Assembly: GCA_014706385.1 (NCBI GenBank)
Contig: JACGZH010000006.1
Span: 1,488,001 to 1,552,000 of the forward strand
Source: Phaffia rhodozyma
Taxonomy: Eukaryota; Basidiomycota; Tremellomycetes; Cystofilobasidiales; Mrakiaceae
Length of the DNA: 64,000 bases
Direction of reading: 5' to 3'
Shown here: positions 21,299 through 32,010 of the stretch, in pieces
Numbering within the stretch: position 1 is the first letter of the stretch
Layout of the letters: each line of letters begins with the position of its first letter
Position numbers and translations under genes: made by a program
Notes under the pieces: model-generated
Database searches by the model: none
What the model saw: only the letters and a program-made list of their open reading frames with translations
What the model was told of the DNA's origin: nothing

Positions 21299-24120
21299 CT
21301 TTTCTCCATCTCTCATTCTTTTTCCCTCAGTCTTCACCATATACGCAATCTGTGATACTGAGTGTTGTGTTTTGGTATCATTTCATACAGATTGCTGTGG
21401 AGATTCTTAAGAGCTGGCTCAGTAGAAAGTCCTATGCTGAGCCAGTCTTCTGTCAGCGTAACTAAGTCATCTATATGCCCTTTTCCTGACATCAAGGCAC
21501 ATTCCAATACTTCTATCCGACCTCTTTCTTTCTCTTCGCATGTCGTGGTCCCGGAACGTCCTCCTGCTGATTCGCGTGAACTCCAAGTTGATCTCAACAG
21601 TCATTCTTCTCAAATCCATACCGTCCATCATCCGGGCCCTGCTGTGTCGTGTGCTACTAATCATGGTTGTTCCGAGGTTTTGCCAGCAGCCCTTGCAACT
21701 GCTGAACATTCCTATCTCGCTTCTTCTCGTCCTAACTCTGTTGATGTCGATTTCTCCCAGGGTGACATATCTCACATAGATTCATCCCTTGACGATCCTT
21801 CCCATGCTGATTTTTCCTACGCTGAGTCTTCCCATGCTGATTCTCCACATATTGATCCACCTCGCTTCTTTATCTCCGACTGCTCCGTGAGAAGCGCTGA
21901 AAGACGAGTCATTCTCTCGGCCACCTTGCTCATCGGCAAGACACCAATTTCTGTACGGGTGTTGCTGGATTCTGGCTCACAGCTCAACTTAATCGACACC
22001 AAGCTTATAAACAAGTTCGCTGACGAGTTTGCTTGCAAAGTCCGTTCCATTCCTGTTCCTCGTCAGGCGGTCACAGTTGACGGGACGCCGTTGACGACCG
22101 GTCCGATTGACTCCATCGTGACTGGCGAGCTTGGGCTCGGGAAGTACACTGAGTCGGTGTCCTTACATCTGGCTGCGATCTCTTCGGTCGAAGTGATCTT
22201 GGGTGTTCCATGGCATCGAAAAAACAATCCTGATATTGATTATAACAAAAACATCATCATCCCTCGTCATCAATCTCCCAACCACCCTGTTTCCATTCCG
22301 ATTCCCGTTTCTGATCCAAAAACGCCAACTGACTGTCAGACTAAGTGTGTTTCAAAACTAACATCTGGACCGGCCTCAAACACAAACGCTGCTCTTAATT
22401 ATATTTTATCTTCATCTTCCATTCCTGTCACCTCGGTCACGTCCTCGACAGTTCCATCAAAATATATGCAGCTTGCAGACGTCTCCTCCAAAGAGGAAGC
22501 TGACAAACTACCGCCTCACAGACCGTATGATCATTCGATCGAGCTAGAACCTAACACACATCCCACTTTTGGGGCCTTGTACACTCTGTCCGAGACTGAA
22601 CTGATTGCACTCCGGGAATGGCTGGACAAAAACCTTGCAAAAGGCTTTATCCGGTCCTCGAAGTCGCCTGCCGGATCACCCATCTTGTTTGTGAAAAAGA
22701 AAGACGGCAGTCTGCGTCTCTGTGTGGATTATAGAAAGCTGAATAGTATCACCATCAAGAACCGTGCGGCTTTGCCGTTGATCGGTGAATCAATCGATCG
22801 TCTCCGTCAAGCTCGTATCTTCACCAAACTCGACTTGCGAGGCGCATACAATCTGGTAAGAATCAAGGAGGGAGACGAGTGGAAGACGGCGTTTCGCACT
22901 CGCTATGGACACTTTGAGTCGCTCGTCATGCCCTTTGGTCTTACCAATGCGCCTGCAACGTTTCAGGAGTTTATGAACGACATCTTCCGGGATCTACTAG
23001 ACGACTTTGTCATCATATATCTGGACGATATCCTGATCTTTTCTGCTGACCCTTCTCAGCATGAAGAACATGTCAAAGAAGTGCTGTCTCGCCTGCGGGA
23101 TCATAAACTGTACGCCAAGCTCGAAAAGTGCGAGTTTGATACAGATCACTGGGAGTTTCTCGGCTTTGTGGTGTCTGACCACGGCGTCACGATGGACAAG
23201 GGTAAAGTACAAACCGTGCTTGACTGGCCGGAGCCGACGTCGATCAAACAACTACAAGCCTTCCTGGGCTTCGCCAACTTTTACAGGCGGTTCATTCCTT
23301 GCTACTCTCGTACTTGTGTCGCACTGACTCGACTGCGGAAGAAGGATGTGCGGTTTTCATTCGACCAAAGTGCAAGAAAGGCGTTCGAGACACTCAAGAA
23401 CTCGTTTGCCTCGGCCTCTGTGCTAGCACACTTTGACCCAGAGAAGCCGATCTCACTCGAAACTGATGCTTCAGGCTTTGCTATCGCAGGTGTTCTTTCG
23501 CAGCCAGACACTGATGGAAGGTCTAGGCCGATTGCGTTCCACTCGAGGAAGATGAACCCAGCTGAGTGTAACTATGAGATCTATGACAAGGAGCTGTTGG
23601 CGATCGTCGATAGCTTCAAGGTCTGGCGACACGATCTTGAGGGATCACAGCATCCTATCCAGATCTATTCTGACCACAAAAACCTGCAGTACTTCCACTC
23701 GACCAAAATCCTCAACAGACGACAAGTACGATGGTCGATGGTGCTGAACTCGTACAAGTATGTCTTTAACTTCCGTCCAGGAAAGACTAACACCAAGGTC
23801 GATGCTTTTACGCGCCGTCCCGATTTTATGGAGGGGGGTAATGCTCGAGCATCCGACGAACAGCCTCAGATCCTTTTACGGCCGATGCAGGTTGCACCCC
23901 TTGAGACTGAAGGACAGATATTTGACATCGTGACTCGCATAAAAGCAGGCTATGAACAAGACGAACTGATGGCTGAAGTCCTTCCCTCTCTCACGACCCT
24001 TCTGAGAGCCTGAGCGCGCTGAGTGCATCCCTTACTCAGCCCCCTTGCCTGCGCCCATAACAAAACTCTACAATCCATAGAGTCGCAACAAAACGGTTGC
24101 CGGGCCCTTCCGCCCTCACA
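21299..24120 (+). mobile_element. Ty3/gypsy deletion derivative
   Basis: It starts immediately after the copia LTR and ends at 24120 with the same GCCGGGCCCTTCCGCCCTCACA tail as the gypsy LTR ending at 8664. It carries protease, RT and RNase H but no gag capsid, no integrase and no chromodomain. The ORF runs straight into about 115 bp of LTR-3'-like sequence (GAGAGCCTGAGC is shared with the other LTR). This suggests a deletion that joined the end of RNase H to the distal part of the 3' LTR. TGGTATCA at 21375-21382 resembles a primer binding site, but no LTR precedes it. Confidence 0.8.
21434..24013 (+). CDS. pol: Gypsy protease-RT-RNase H ORF, truncated pol
   Basis: The first ATG of this open frame is at 21434. 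The N-terminal 150 or so residues are low complexity, with HADFSYAESSHADS-type repeats. Then come the protease site (LLDSGSQLNL, near 21965), the RT (KSPAGSPILFVKKKDGS; IIYLDDILIF at about 23011-23041) and the RNase H (LETDASGFAIAGV; YDKELLAIV; YSDHKNLQ). It ends ...LTTLLRA with no integrase. The frame is fully open, and the RT/RNase H core is nearly identical at nucleotide level to the minus-strand element at 10.86-12.0 kb. Protease and C-terminal segments are only similar in protein, so this copy is a mosaic or the other one is. Confidence 0.88.
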   Translation: MLSQSSVSVTKSSICPFPDIKAHSNTSIRPLSFSSHVVVPERPPADSRELQVDLNSHSSQIHTVHHPGPAVSCATNHGCSEVLPAALATAEHSYLASSRPNSVDVDFSQGDISHIDSSLDDPSHADFSYAESSHADSPHIDPPRFFISDCSVRSAERRVILSATLLIGKTPISVRVLLDSGSQLNLIDTKLINKFADEFACKVRSIPVPRQAVTVDGTPLTTGPIDSIVTGELGLGKYTESVSLHLAAISSVEVILGVPWHRKNNPDIDYNKNIIIPRHQSPNHPVSIPIPVSDPKTPTDCQTKCVSKLTSGPASNTNAALNYILSSSSIPVTSVTSSTVPSKYMQLADVSSKEEADKLPPHRPYDHSIELEPNTHPTFGALYTLSETELIALREWLDKNLAKGFIRSSKSPAGSPILFVKKKDGSLRLCVDYRKLNSITIKNRAALPLIGESIDRLRQARIFTKLDLRGAYNLVRIKEGDEWKTAFRTRYGHFESLVMPFGLTNAPATFQEFMNDIFRDLLDDFVIIYLDDILIFSADPSQHEEHVKEVLSRLRDHKLYAKLEKCEFDTDHWEFLGFVVSDHGVTMDKGKVQTVLDWPEPTSIKQLQAFLGFANFYRRFIPCYSRTCVALTRLRKKDVRFSFDQSARKAFETLKNSFASASVLAHFDPEKPISLETDASGFAIAGVLSQPDTDGRSRPIAFHSRKMNPAECNYEIYDKELLAIVDSFKVWRHDLEGSQHPIQIYSDHKNLQYFHSTKILNRRQVRWSMVLNSYKYVFNFRPGKTNTKVDAFTRRPDFMEGGNARASDEQPQILLRPMQVAPLETEGQIFDIVTRIKAGYEQDELMAEVLPSLTTLLRA

Positions 24121-24276
24121 TTACCTTTCCGTATCCTCCTCCTCCTCCTCCTCATCATCATCGTCCTGTCTACTCTGTATCGTCCCATGACCTCTTCCTG
24201 CCTGAGGGCTTAAGCACGCTGAGAATCCCTTCACACACAGCTCTCCTGCCTGCGCCCGTAAAACTCAGTTGGATAG
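24003..24276 (+). repeat. LTR remnant, direct repeat and TCC microsatellite
   Basis: 24003-24120 is the distal part of a gypsy LTR. A diverged direct repeat of its first about 60 bases (CCTGAGGGCTTAAGCACGCT ... CCTGCGCCCGTAAAACTC) lies at about 24199-24270, some 192 bp further on. Between them is a (TCC)n/(TCA)n tract (24137-24165). This marks the right edge of the transposon-rich zone. Confidence 0.65.
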
Positions 24277-25229
24277 ATGATAAGCAGAGAGATGACGGAC
24301 CACGTTCAGATATAATCAAGTTACTTCTGACTTCTATTGATCTGTTTGTTTACACAGTCATCTTCGTTCCGTGAAGTCTACTCTGGCTCATGTGGCATTG
24401 ATAAACGTCTTTCGAGCCAATCGATACCTTCATTGGATGCTACATGGGGAGATTTGCTGTTATGTGATCCTACGTGTGAAACTCTCTGTAGTACTGCTAT
24501 CCTATAGTGTTCTATCAGGTTTCAGAAATTTGACACCGTTCCATCTTTCCTTCAAGTCCATACATAACGAGAACCTGCCTCTCCTGTTTAGTGAGTAAGC
24601 TATCAAAAGTCTGCTCAATCTTCAAGCGGCGAGAGCACTGTGATGACCGATAAAAGAGTAGGCAGATAATTGTGTAACTGGCTGCTATCAGAATAAATAC
24701 TTTTGATATTGAGGCTGCTAGCTCTGCTTACCCTATTTGCATCTGTATCCTGTCTCTTGACTCTTTACTTTATGGCATATTTTATATGACCCTCGATCTA
24801 ATCTTCTTCCTTTGTAAAAAGACGTATATTTCATTTGTTATGTTGCATTTTGAAGATAAAGTTAAAACTATGACAAAGGCCACCTGTTTTCAACAGATAT
24901 TGTGCTTTATCGTGTTCACATTTAGATATTTCCTATTCTGGTGATCAAAATCAGTACTGTATCTTATGATGTTTTCAACATCACCTCGTGTCACATACTG
25001 CTTTATCTTCAATGAACTAGATCTCGAAAGACAGTGACATACTCTATAACCTTAAGTGAAGAGGGTGAACGAGAATAAAAATTACAGAAGACATCGAATC
25101 AATCATACGTATTGAGAACCAATATATGTTGCTACAAGTAAATGAGAAGAGGGATGATGGGACCGGAAAGATATCAAGACGTCGAAATAAAGAAGTATAT
25201 TGAAAAGAACTACCAGGCAGTATCTTCAA
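24277..25229. other. Intergenic, nothing recognised
   Basis: There is no ORF with a domain and no spliced gene that I can support. It is AT-rich and separates the retroelement zone from the 3' end of SMC4; the right part probably includes the SMC4 3' untranslated region. Confidence 0.6.
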
Positions 25230-28200
25230 TCAGCTCGCGGCTCTGATGTTAGGTACCAGCTGTCCATTGTCGATAGCCACCGACTTAGTTGCATTACTGG
25301 TTTTATAAATTCCCACCAGTCGGTGTCTTAAATGTATTCCCGTACGAATGATTGATAATTACCCTAAATCAGTTCCGCGGCTGACTCTATTTTGAAGAAC
25401 AAGCAGGCAGACAAACTTACGATAATTCGAACATATCAGAACGGAGAGAAATGATAATGAACTGGGCGGATTTTGTTCGCTCTCTGATATAGTTTGCGAT
25501 GATAGAGACGTTTCGGAAATCCAGCGCTAAACAAGGGTTGCAAAACACTTGGGTGAGCAAGGACGGACGTAAAAGACAACAGCGCCAAGAATCTGGTTGA
25601 GAGCTTACCCGCATCAATTTCATCCATGAAGTACAAAGGTGTCGGCTATAAACCCAGAGAAAGCGTCACAATTATTAGCTGGGATTGACGCTATAAAGTG
25701 ACCATATAAAGAACTGACCTTGTAAACATGAAGTGCAAACACAAGTGCCAAAGAACTCAGGGTCTATCGAAAAAGTATATTTAGGAGAGCATTAGCACTG
25801 TCGCTTTACATAGAACATCAGTCGTATCGCTTATGGAAATATTCACCTTTTCTCCACCACTCAGATTTGCTATTTGCTTCCAAGACTTTTTAGGCCTGCG
25901 AGACAATCAATGAATAAGAGTGTTATCAGTTCGATTGAACTTTCAAAATTGACAAGGCAGACATGCACTTTGGACTCACGGCATGACGGAGAAAATGACG
26001 CCTGAAGACATGGACAAGTTGTTGATCAGAGACAGCTTCGTGAGAACAGTATTTTCTTGAAAGGGATGGCGAGTATGAGAACTGACCTTCTGAGAAAGGA
26101 TCTAGCGAGTCCACGAGTTCCAATTCAGCTAGACCTCCAAGAGTTATCAACTGAAGTAGCAAAAGAACGAGATGTTGCAAATAGGAAGATTATTCGTCGG
26201 TTCAGGCTCCAGAAAAGAAAGATACGTATATCAAGAGACTCTTGAGAAGATCAACACAAATGGCCCTTACTTGATACATTTCCTTGAGCTTGGACGAGAT
26301 GGCTGTAAACCCAGTCATGAACTCTAAATGCCTTGTGGTACGCAAATCCTCATATCGTTTCTTAGCTAGATCCCGATTGGCGGTGACTTCTTCCAGATCG
26401 GCTTGACGTTGATCAAACTCGACTTGTCGTTTATTGTACTCAGCCAAAACAGACAAGTTGGGCTTCGATTTATTCACTCGTTCTGATCAGTGTAAGATAA
26501 TCAATTCTATTAGCGTCCAAAGCATTGAGAAGACAGCCACAGGGGCGCACCTTCCAGGTTGGCCACATCAGCCACAAGGATGTTCCTGTCTTGAGATTTT
26601 AACTCGTCATCGCTGAAGGTTTCGAATTCTAGCTGCGAGGTTCTCGGCTTTCGCGGTAATGAATCAGGGTGAGAGGTTAAGTTGCTTTCGTCTTCTGCCC
26701 CGGCCTCGAGATCTTGATCCATAGCGTTCTCATCATCTTGAACTGCGTTAGAGTCTTGTTCATCGTCCTCCCTATGAACCGGTCAAGTCAGTTAATATTT
26801 AAGTTCCTTACAATTATTATTAGATAAGCCTAGTCAGACAGACATACTCTACATATTGAAGTTCAAGCTCTTGATGCCGATCGGTCCAATGCTTGTGTTT
26901 CGCTTTTGAATCCTTTAGGACTTTCTCATTCTCGGAGTGCTTTTGAGTAAGATCCAGCTGACGATTTGATAAGATAGGGGATCGTTAGTCATAGGTAAGC
27001 TGTGGCAAAAAGCAAGTGATAGACAGAAACAAACCTCCCGAGCACGGAACGTATTTATAGCCAGCGTTTTCTCGTCTAGCTCCTCCTTGAGAGCAGCTAA
27101 GTCCTCTTCCAACGCTTCTCTTCCTTCTTGCGCCTCCTCCAAGGTTGATCGAATTAGATGCATGTCTCCGGCACAAGTAGCTAGTTCAGCTTCCAGAGTC
27201 TCTAATTGTTCGTCGATCTCTCCCAATTTGATAGTGTTGGACGTTATGGCTTTCTGAGCTTTTTCGGCGTCCTTCTCGGCCTTAGCTTGTTCGACTTCGG
27301 CTCTCGTGATTTTGTCTCCAGCAAGGTCGATTTGTTGCTTGGTCCCATCTACTCTGGATTTTTGGCTGGAAATCATATTCAGGAAAGGTCAGTTTTGATG
27401 AATGTAAGAAGCTTCTAAGATTACTTGCAAGTCTGGAGAACACACGTTCGGAGTTTGACACCACCAACTTCTAATATATGATCTTGAAGCTCCTTAATGG
27501 CTTGTTCGATTCCACTCGATTTTTGACGCAAAGAACTGATCTCTTCTTCGACCGATGAGATCTCCTTATCAAGAATCTTGATGCGTTGTTCATCGCCAAT
27601 ATTAGGCTTTGCTCTTGAGCTGCACAACCGTTTCGAAAACGCAAATAGTCAGTGAACATCGATTGGAAGCATTTCGCCATTGTTCATAATTTGACATACC
27701 GAAGTTCCTTGAGTCGCTGCTCGGCCTCGGCCATCCTCTTCTTTCCGTTCTCAATGTCAAGCTCTACCTTGGTGATATTCATCTCGAGCTCTGGAAGCTG
27801 CTTTTGTAGATTGGAAACCTCAGACAGGACGTCTCGTTTGGTCGCTTGAAAACTGATGAGGCTCTGTTGCGCTTTTTCACTCTCTTCCTCATATCGAGCG
27901 AGGACCTTTGGTTCAATTCTATCGGTAGCAAACTTCGAACTCACTGCAATATTTCAAACAGGTGCACATATCAACAAACGAGGGTCTGTTTTTTATTTAG
28001 AAGAAAAAAGAAGAGATAACGAACTTCCTCCGCGTTGAACTAAATAAAATCAATGATGTCAGCTAGCATAACAATGCGTTCAGTATCTAAAGTGATAGAA
28101 TGACAAACCTCGTGTTCCACCTCCAGACATTGCTCCTGACACATCAATTAGATCTCCTCCCAATGTTACAACTCGCCACCTCTTCTTGCCGTAAGCAATT

Positions 28201-31200
28201 CGGTTAGCCTGTTCTAAATCATGAGCGACAAGAGTGTTTCCCGTAGCCTTGAAGAAGGCAGGCCCGAACCGAGCTTCCTTTGGTTTGATCAGATCAAACA
28301 GCCGAGGAACGCCCTCAGGTGTGTCGATAGACGAATAGTCACGATCTCCTAGCTTCTCCAGTACAAAGATTGATGCTCGATGACCAGATCGACGAAGCTG
28401 CTCGATGACTGCTTGGCCTTGAGGCACTGTATCTACAATGAGCGCATTTAAAGACCCTCCACAGGCAGTAGTTACAGCGCAATCGTATTTGTCGTCGATA
28501 ACCCCCAAGTCTCCGAGACGGCCCTGAGTAAGTAAGTGATAGACGAGATTATTGCATATAAATTCTCTACCGAGCACAAAAAAATTGATGGATAAGTCAC
28601 TCACAGAAAACCCAGTCAATCGACCCATCTCGCTCATTTTTCTTAATCCGGTGAGCATCTCGTTCTCTCCCTTGCTTGCAGCAAGCGAAGCTTTAGCTTC
28701 ATCCGCTTTCTGCCGAGTAGACGATGCTTGGTGGCGCATGCTTTCTTCTTTGCCATTGATTTCCTAGATGTTGATCCGAATCAGAAAAGGACATATTGAG
28801 ATACCTCGGACTCCTGATCGAAGTATGTAGAACAGAATAACTGATGAGTCTTACCTCCAAAGTTATCCTCGCCTGAACAAGTTGTTTATTGAGAATCTTT
28901 TCTTTTTTGCTCAAAGCTTGTAGCATCTCAAGCTATTAAAAAAAACAATCGTCAATCGCCGAAGAAAATAGTTTGCTGAATCATTTCTCAAAAACTCGAT
29001 TGACTGGGCTTATGAATGTAAACTTACCTTTTCTTCTCTCCCAGCTTCGATAATCTTCAGTCCTTCCTCGGCTTCTACAACACCTTCTGTAAGACCGTTC
29101 GCCTTCTCTCGCAACAGCTTCCTCTCGCTCTCAGCTACATCGATCAACGCCTGCTTTTCTGAAATCTTGGCCGTCCAAGGCTCGAGCTCGCGCTGTTTGA
29201 GCTCTATTTGATTAGAAAATCCGGCGGTCTTGTCTGTCAAGATTTTGGTCAACAAAGATAAGAAATCAGTCATCATCACAGAGGAACTAGATAGATACTG
29301 AGAATTGACCTTTAAGGCCGTCCCTAATCTCTTCAAATTCTCGTTCTTCGGCAGCAAGCTTGATCTCTAACCCTTCAATCTGCTTCCTGGTATCATCAAT
29401 AACTTCCTGGCTATTCTCGATCCATGTGGCTGATGAAGACTTGGCGTGAGTGTCCTACATATTCAAGTCCATGTTGCAAATCCGACAACACCACGAAGCG
29501 AATGATGAGCAGAAGTGCGAGCGATTTCAAATTTCAACAACTAGATGTGCTACACGAGCTAGAGAGTGAGGGATTTACTAACCTCCTGGATCGCTTTTCT
29601 GAGCTTCTTTTGCTGGTTGACTGAATGCTTCTTCTTTTCTTGAAGCTGAACCTCCTTCTTCTCCTGAGCTGCAAGTTCCTTCATGATTTTATCCGCGTTG
29701 CGTTTGACATCCTGGGACATAATCAAACATGAAGTGCAGGACTTGAGATTGACGAGAAACATGGCCAGCACAAGATACATAGACCTTTAAAAAAGATGAA
29801 AAGCTTACAAGGTAGATCTCGTTCTGCTCATTGTACATGTTTTCCATACCCTCGATCTCAGCGATGTTATCCTTGTTTGCTTCCCTCTCGGCAGTCAACT
29901 GCTCCGTTAGTCGAGCCTATGAAGGGAAAGTCTCTCGTCTTGTCAGTATTGCCGTTCGCTTATGTTGAGAATGAAAACCGTCGAAGTAGATGGGTTGAAA
30001 GAAACTTTTTACCATAGAGGCTTGGGTTATCTCGATGTTGGATCGAAGGTGGAATAGATGGTACTGATAAAGTAACGACTGTCTTCGAGCAAGCTCATTT
30101 TGATCCCTCAAGTAGTCCTCAGCTTCTTTCTTCTTTGCCTATCATAAGCACAGAATACAGTGTAAATAACATCGAACGGTTAGGATTGGATATGTTGTCT
30201 ACATTTTCATTATACGAAGGAGGTGGCTGAGAGTCTCGAATGTTGTAAGAAGAACGTACCTTGAGGCTGTTGAGCTCTTTCACTACAATACCTAGTCGAT
30301 TCTTTTTTCCTCCAATTATCTCATTCAGCCCGTCCATTTCGACTAAACTTTCCTCGATAGCCGTCTTGTAGCGGGATGTCCCAATGATGTCTTCCAGATA
30401 CTCGAGGAGGCCCTCTTCATGCTCTGTCTGCGCCTTGGGCTTCATTTGTGCAATCGACTCAACTTCTCCCTATTCAAAACGGTTTGTACAAAATGGTTAG
30501 TGCAGCCGTGATGGAAGATATGTATCGTTCCGCTCAGGTTGACAAGGAGGATTTGGTTCCATTATAAAGAAACGAACCTGCAAGATTAAAAATCGCTTGT
30601 GAGTCAGATCGATCCCCTTGTCCTTGAGCAAAGTGGTAACCTCGGTGTAGCTCGATGGCCCTTGGTTGATCGAGTATGTGGATTTGTTGTCCTTGTACGC
30701 GGTTCGGGCCACAATGAGATTAGACCCAGGAATTGTCTTGTACTTGTCAGGACCAGGCTGCATTTCGTAAGGGCTATTAGTATTGTGGGTCAACAGTTTC
30801 AGATGATAGGACTGAGATGTAAGAAGAACCATACGTACCAAGTCGATAATCTCTTTGAACCAGACCTCGACTTTACAATATGTGAGGTCAGGCCAATCCT
30901 CAGAGTTATGGATCAGCTCTCCTAGTTTTCCTTGGCGCATCTTGCTGGCTCTATAACCAAATACGAACAAGAGAGCATCAATTGTATTGGATTTTCCGGA
31001 TCCGTTTGGTCCTACGATGGCCGAAAACGACTATTCAATGAGAACAGACAGGACGAGAGTGGTTTCGTGGCATAAGTCCGCTGCTAGAATCATGATTTCG
31101 CCGAATGAACAGTCTATAGATAGCGTTCTAGAAGCTCACCTTGTGGAACGGGCCGATAACCTGTCTTCCAGCGTACGACTTGAAGTTTTCAAGAACCAAT

Positions 31201-31766
31201 TTTTGGATGATCAGTCTCTTCTGAGGTGGGGTCGGAAGCTCAGCCTTTGGAATCTCTGCTTTAGCACCGGTTGCGTATGACTGCCTTGAGGAAGATTGGG
31301 AAGTGTTGGTCGGTTGTCGGGACCGAGGGATGGATGGTATATCGGACTGGGAGACTTGAAATTCTATTGGCTCTTGTTTTACGGGTGTAGAAGAGCTCAT
31401 TTCAGTCACATTCCTTACAGAACGAGGTTGGGATTGAGGCTGAGGGGTTGACTCTCTATCGGCGTCTGATATCTCCTCGAGAAGCTCATCGACGTCAACA
31501 TCCTCTTCCACCTCCTCCTCTTCGACAGGATCATCAGGCTCGGCTTCTTTGGTCAATGAAGACTCCTCTTCTTTGTTTTCTTCCGCTAGTGGTTCCTGCT
31601 TGACGATCACAGGCCTGGGCGACCGTCGTTTAGGTTTCTTCTCTTCTGACTCTTCTTCCTTTTCAATCGTTTGCTTCTTTACCCTCGAAGATCTAGGCTT
31701 GGAATGTGAAGAGACAGAGGAAGAGTTATCTCCGGTCTGCCTTGTTGACCGTCTAGCTGAGCTCAT
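25230..31766 (-). CDS. SMC4: Condensin subunit SMC4, many introns
   Basis: This is the ATPase subunit of condensin that pairs with SMC2 to compact mitotic chromosomes. The first ATG is at 31766 (MSSARRSTRQ); a long Ser/Glu/Lys-rich tail precedes the SMC4-typical LVLENFKSYAGRQVIGPFH. The Walker A motif (GPNGSGKSN) is at about 30990-31015 in the next exon. Coiled coil follows over many short exons. The hinge is at 28.1-28.5 kb (GDLGVIDDKYDCAVTTACGG ... GDLIDVSGAMSGGG), then the second coiled coil. The C-terminal head has KSWKQIANLSGGEK (about 25848-25890) and Walker B split by an intron (YFMDEIDA, then ALDFRNVSIIANYI). The TGA is at 25230-25232. The FKSYAG block and hinge sequence point to SMC4 rather than SMC2. 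Introns are numerous and short; individual junctions were not all fixed. The dehydrogenase gene lies 244 bp upstream on the same strand. Confidence 0.93.
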
Positions 31767-32010
31767 GGGCAATGTTTGGGTGCGGCGGAACCTCTGGGGA
31801 GAGGTGGGTCGTGTCTTGTGTTATCGAGAGGTGATTGTGCTGTTGATGATATCTGTCTCACTAGGCTCAAATGAAAAACACACGCGTCTGTATGTGGACG
31901 CGTCTATGTAACGTATAAGGGCTATTCATATATTATATCATCAAATATCCAGCCGCTAAAGAGCTCTTGTCTTCTGATCCCATCGAATACAGTCCGTCCT
32001 CGAGAAAAAA

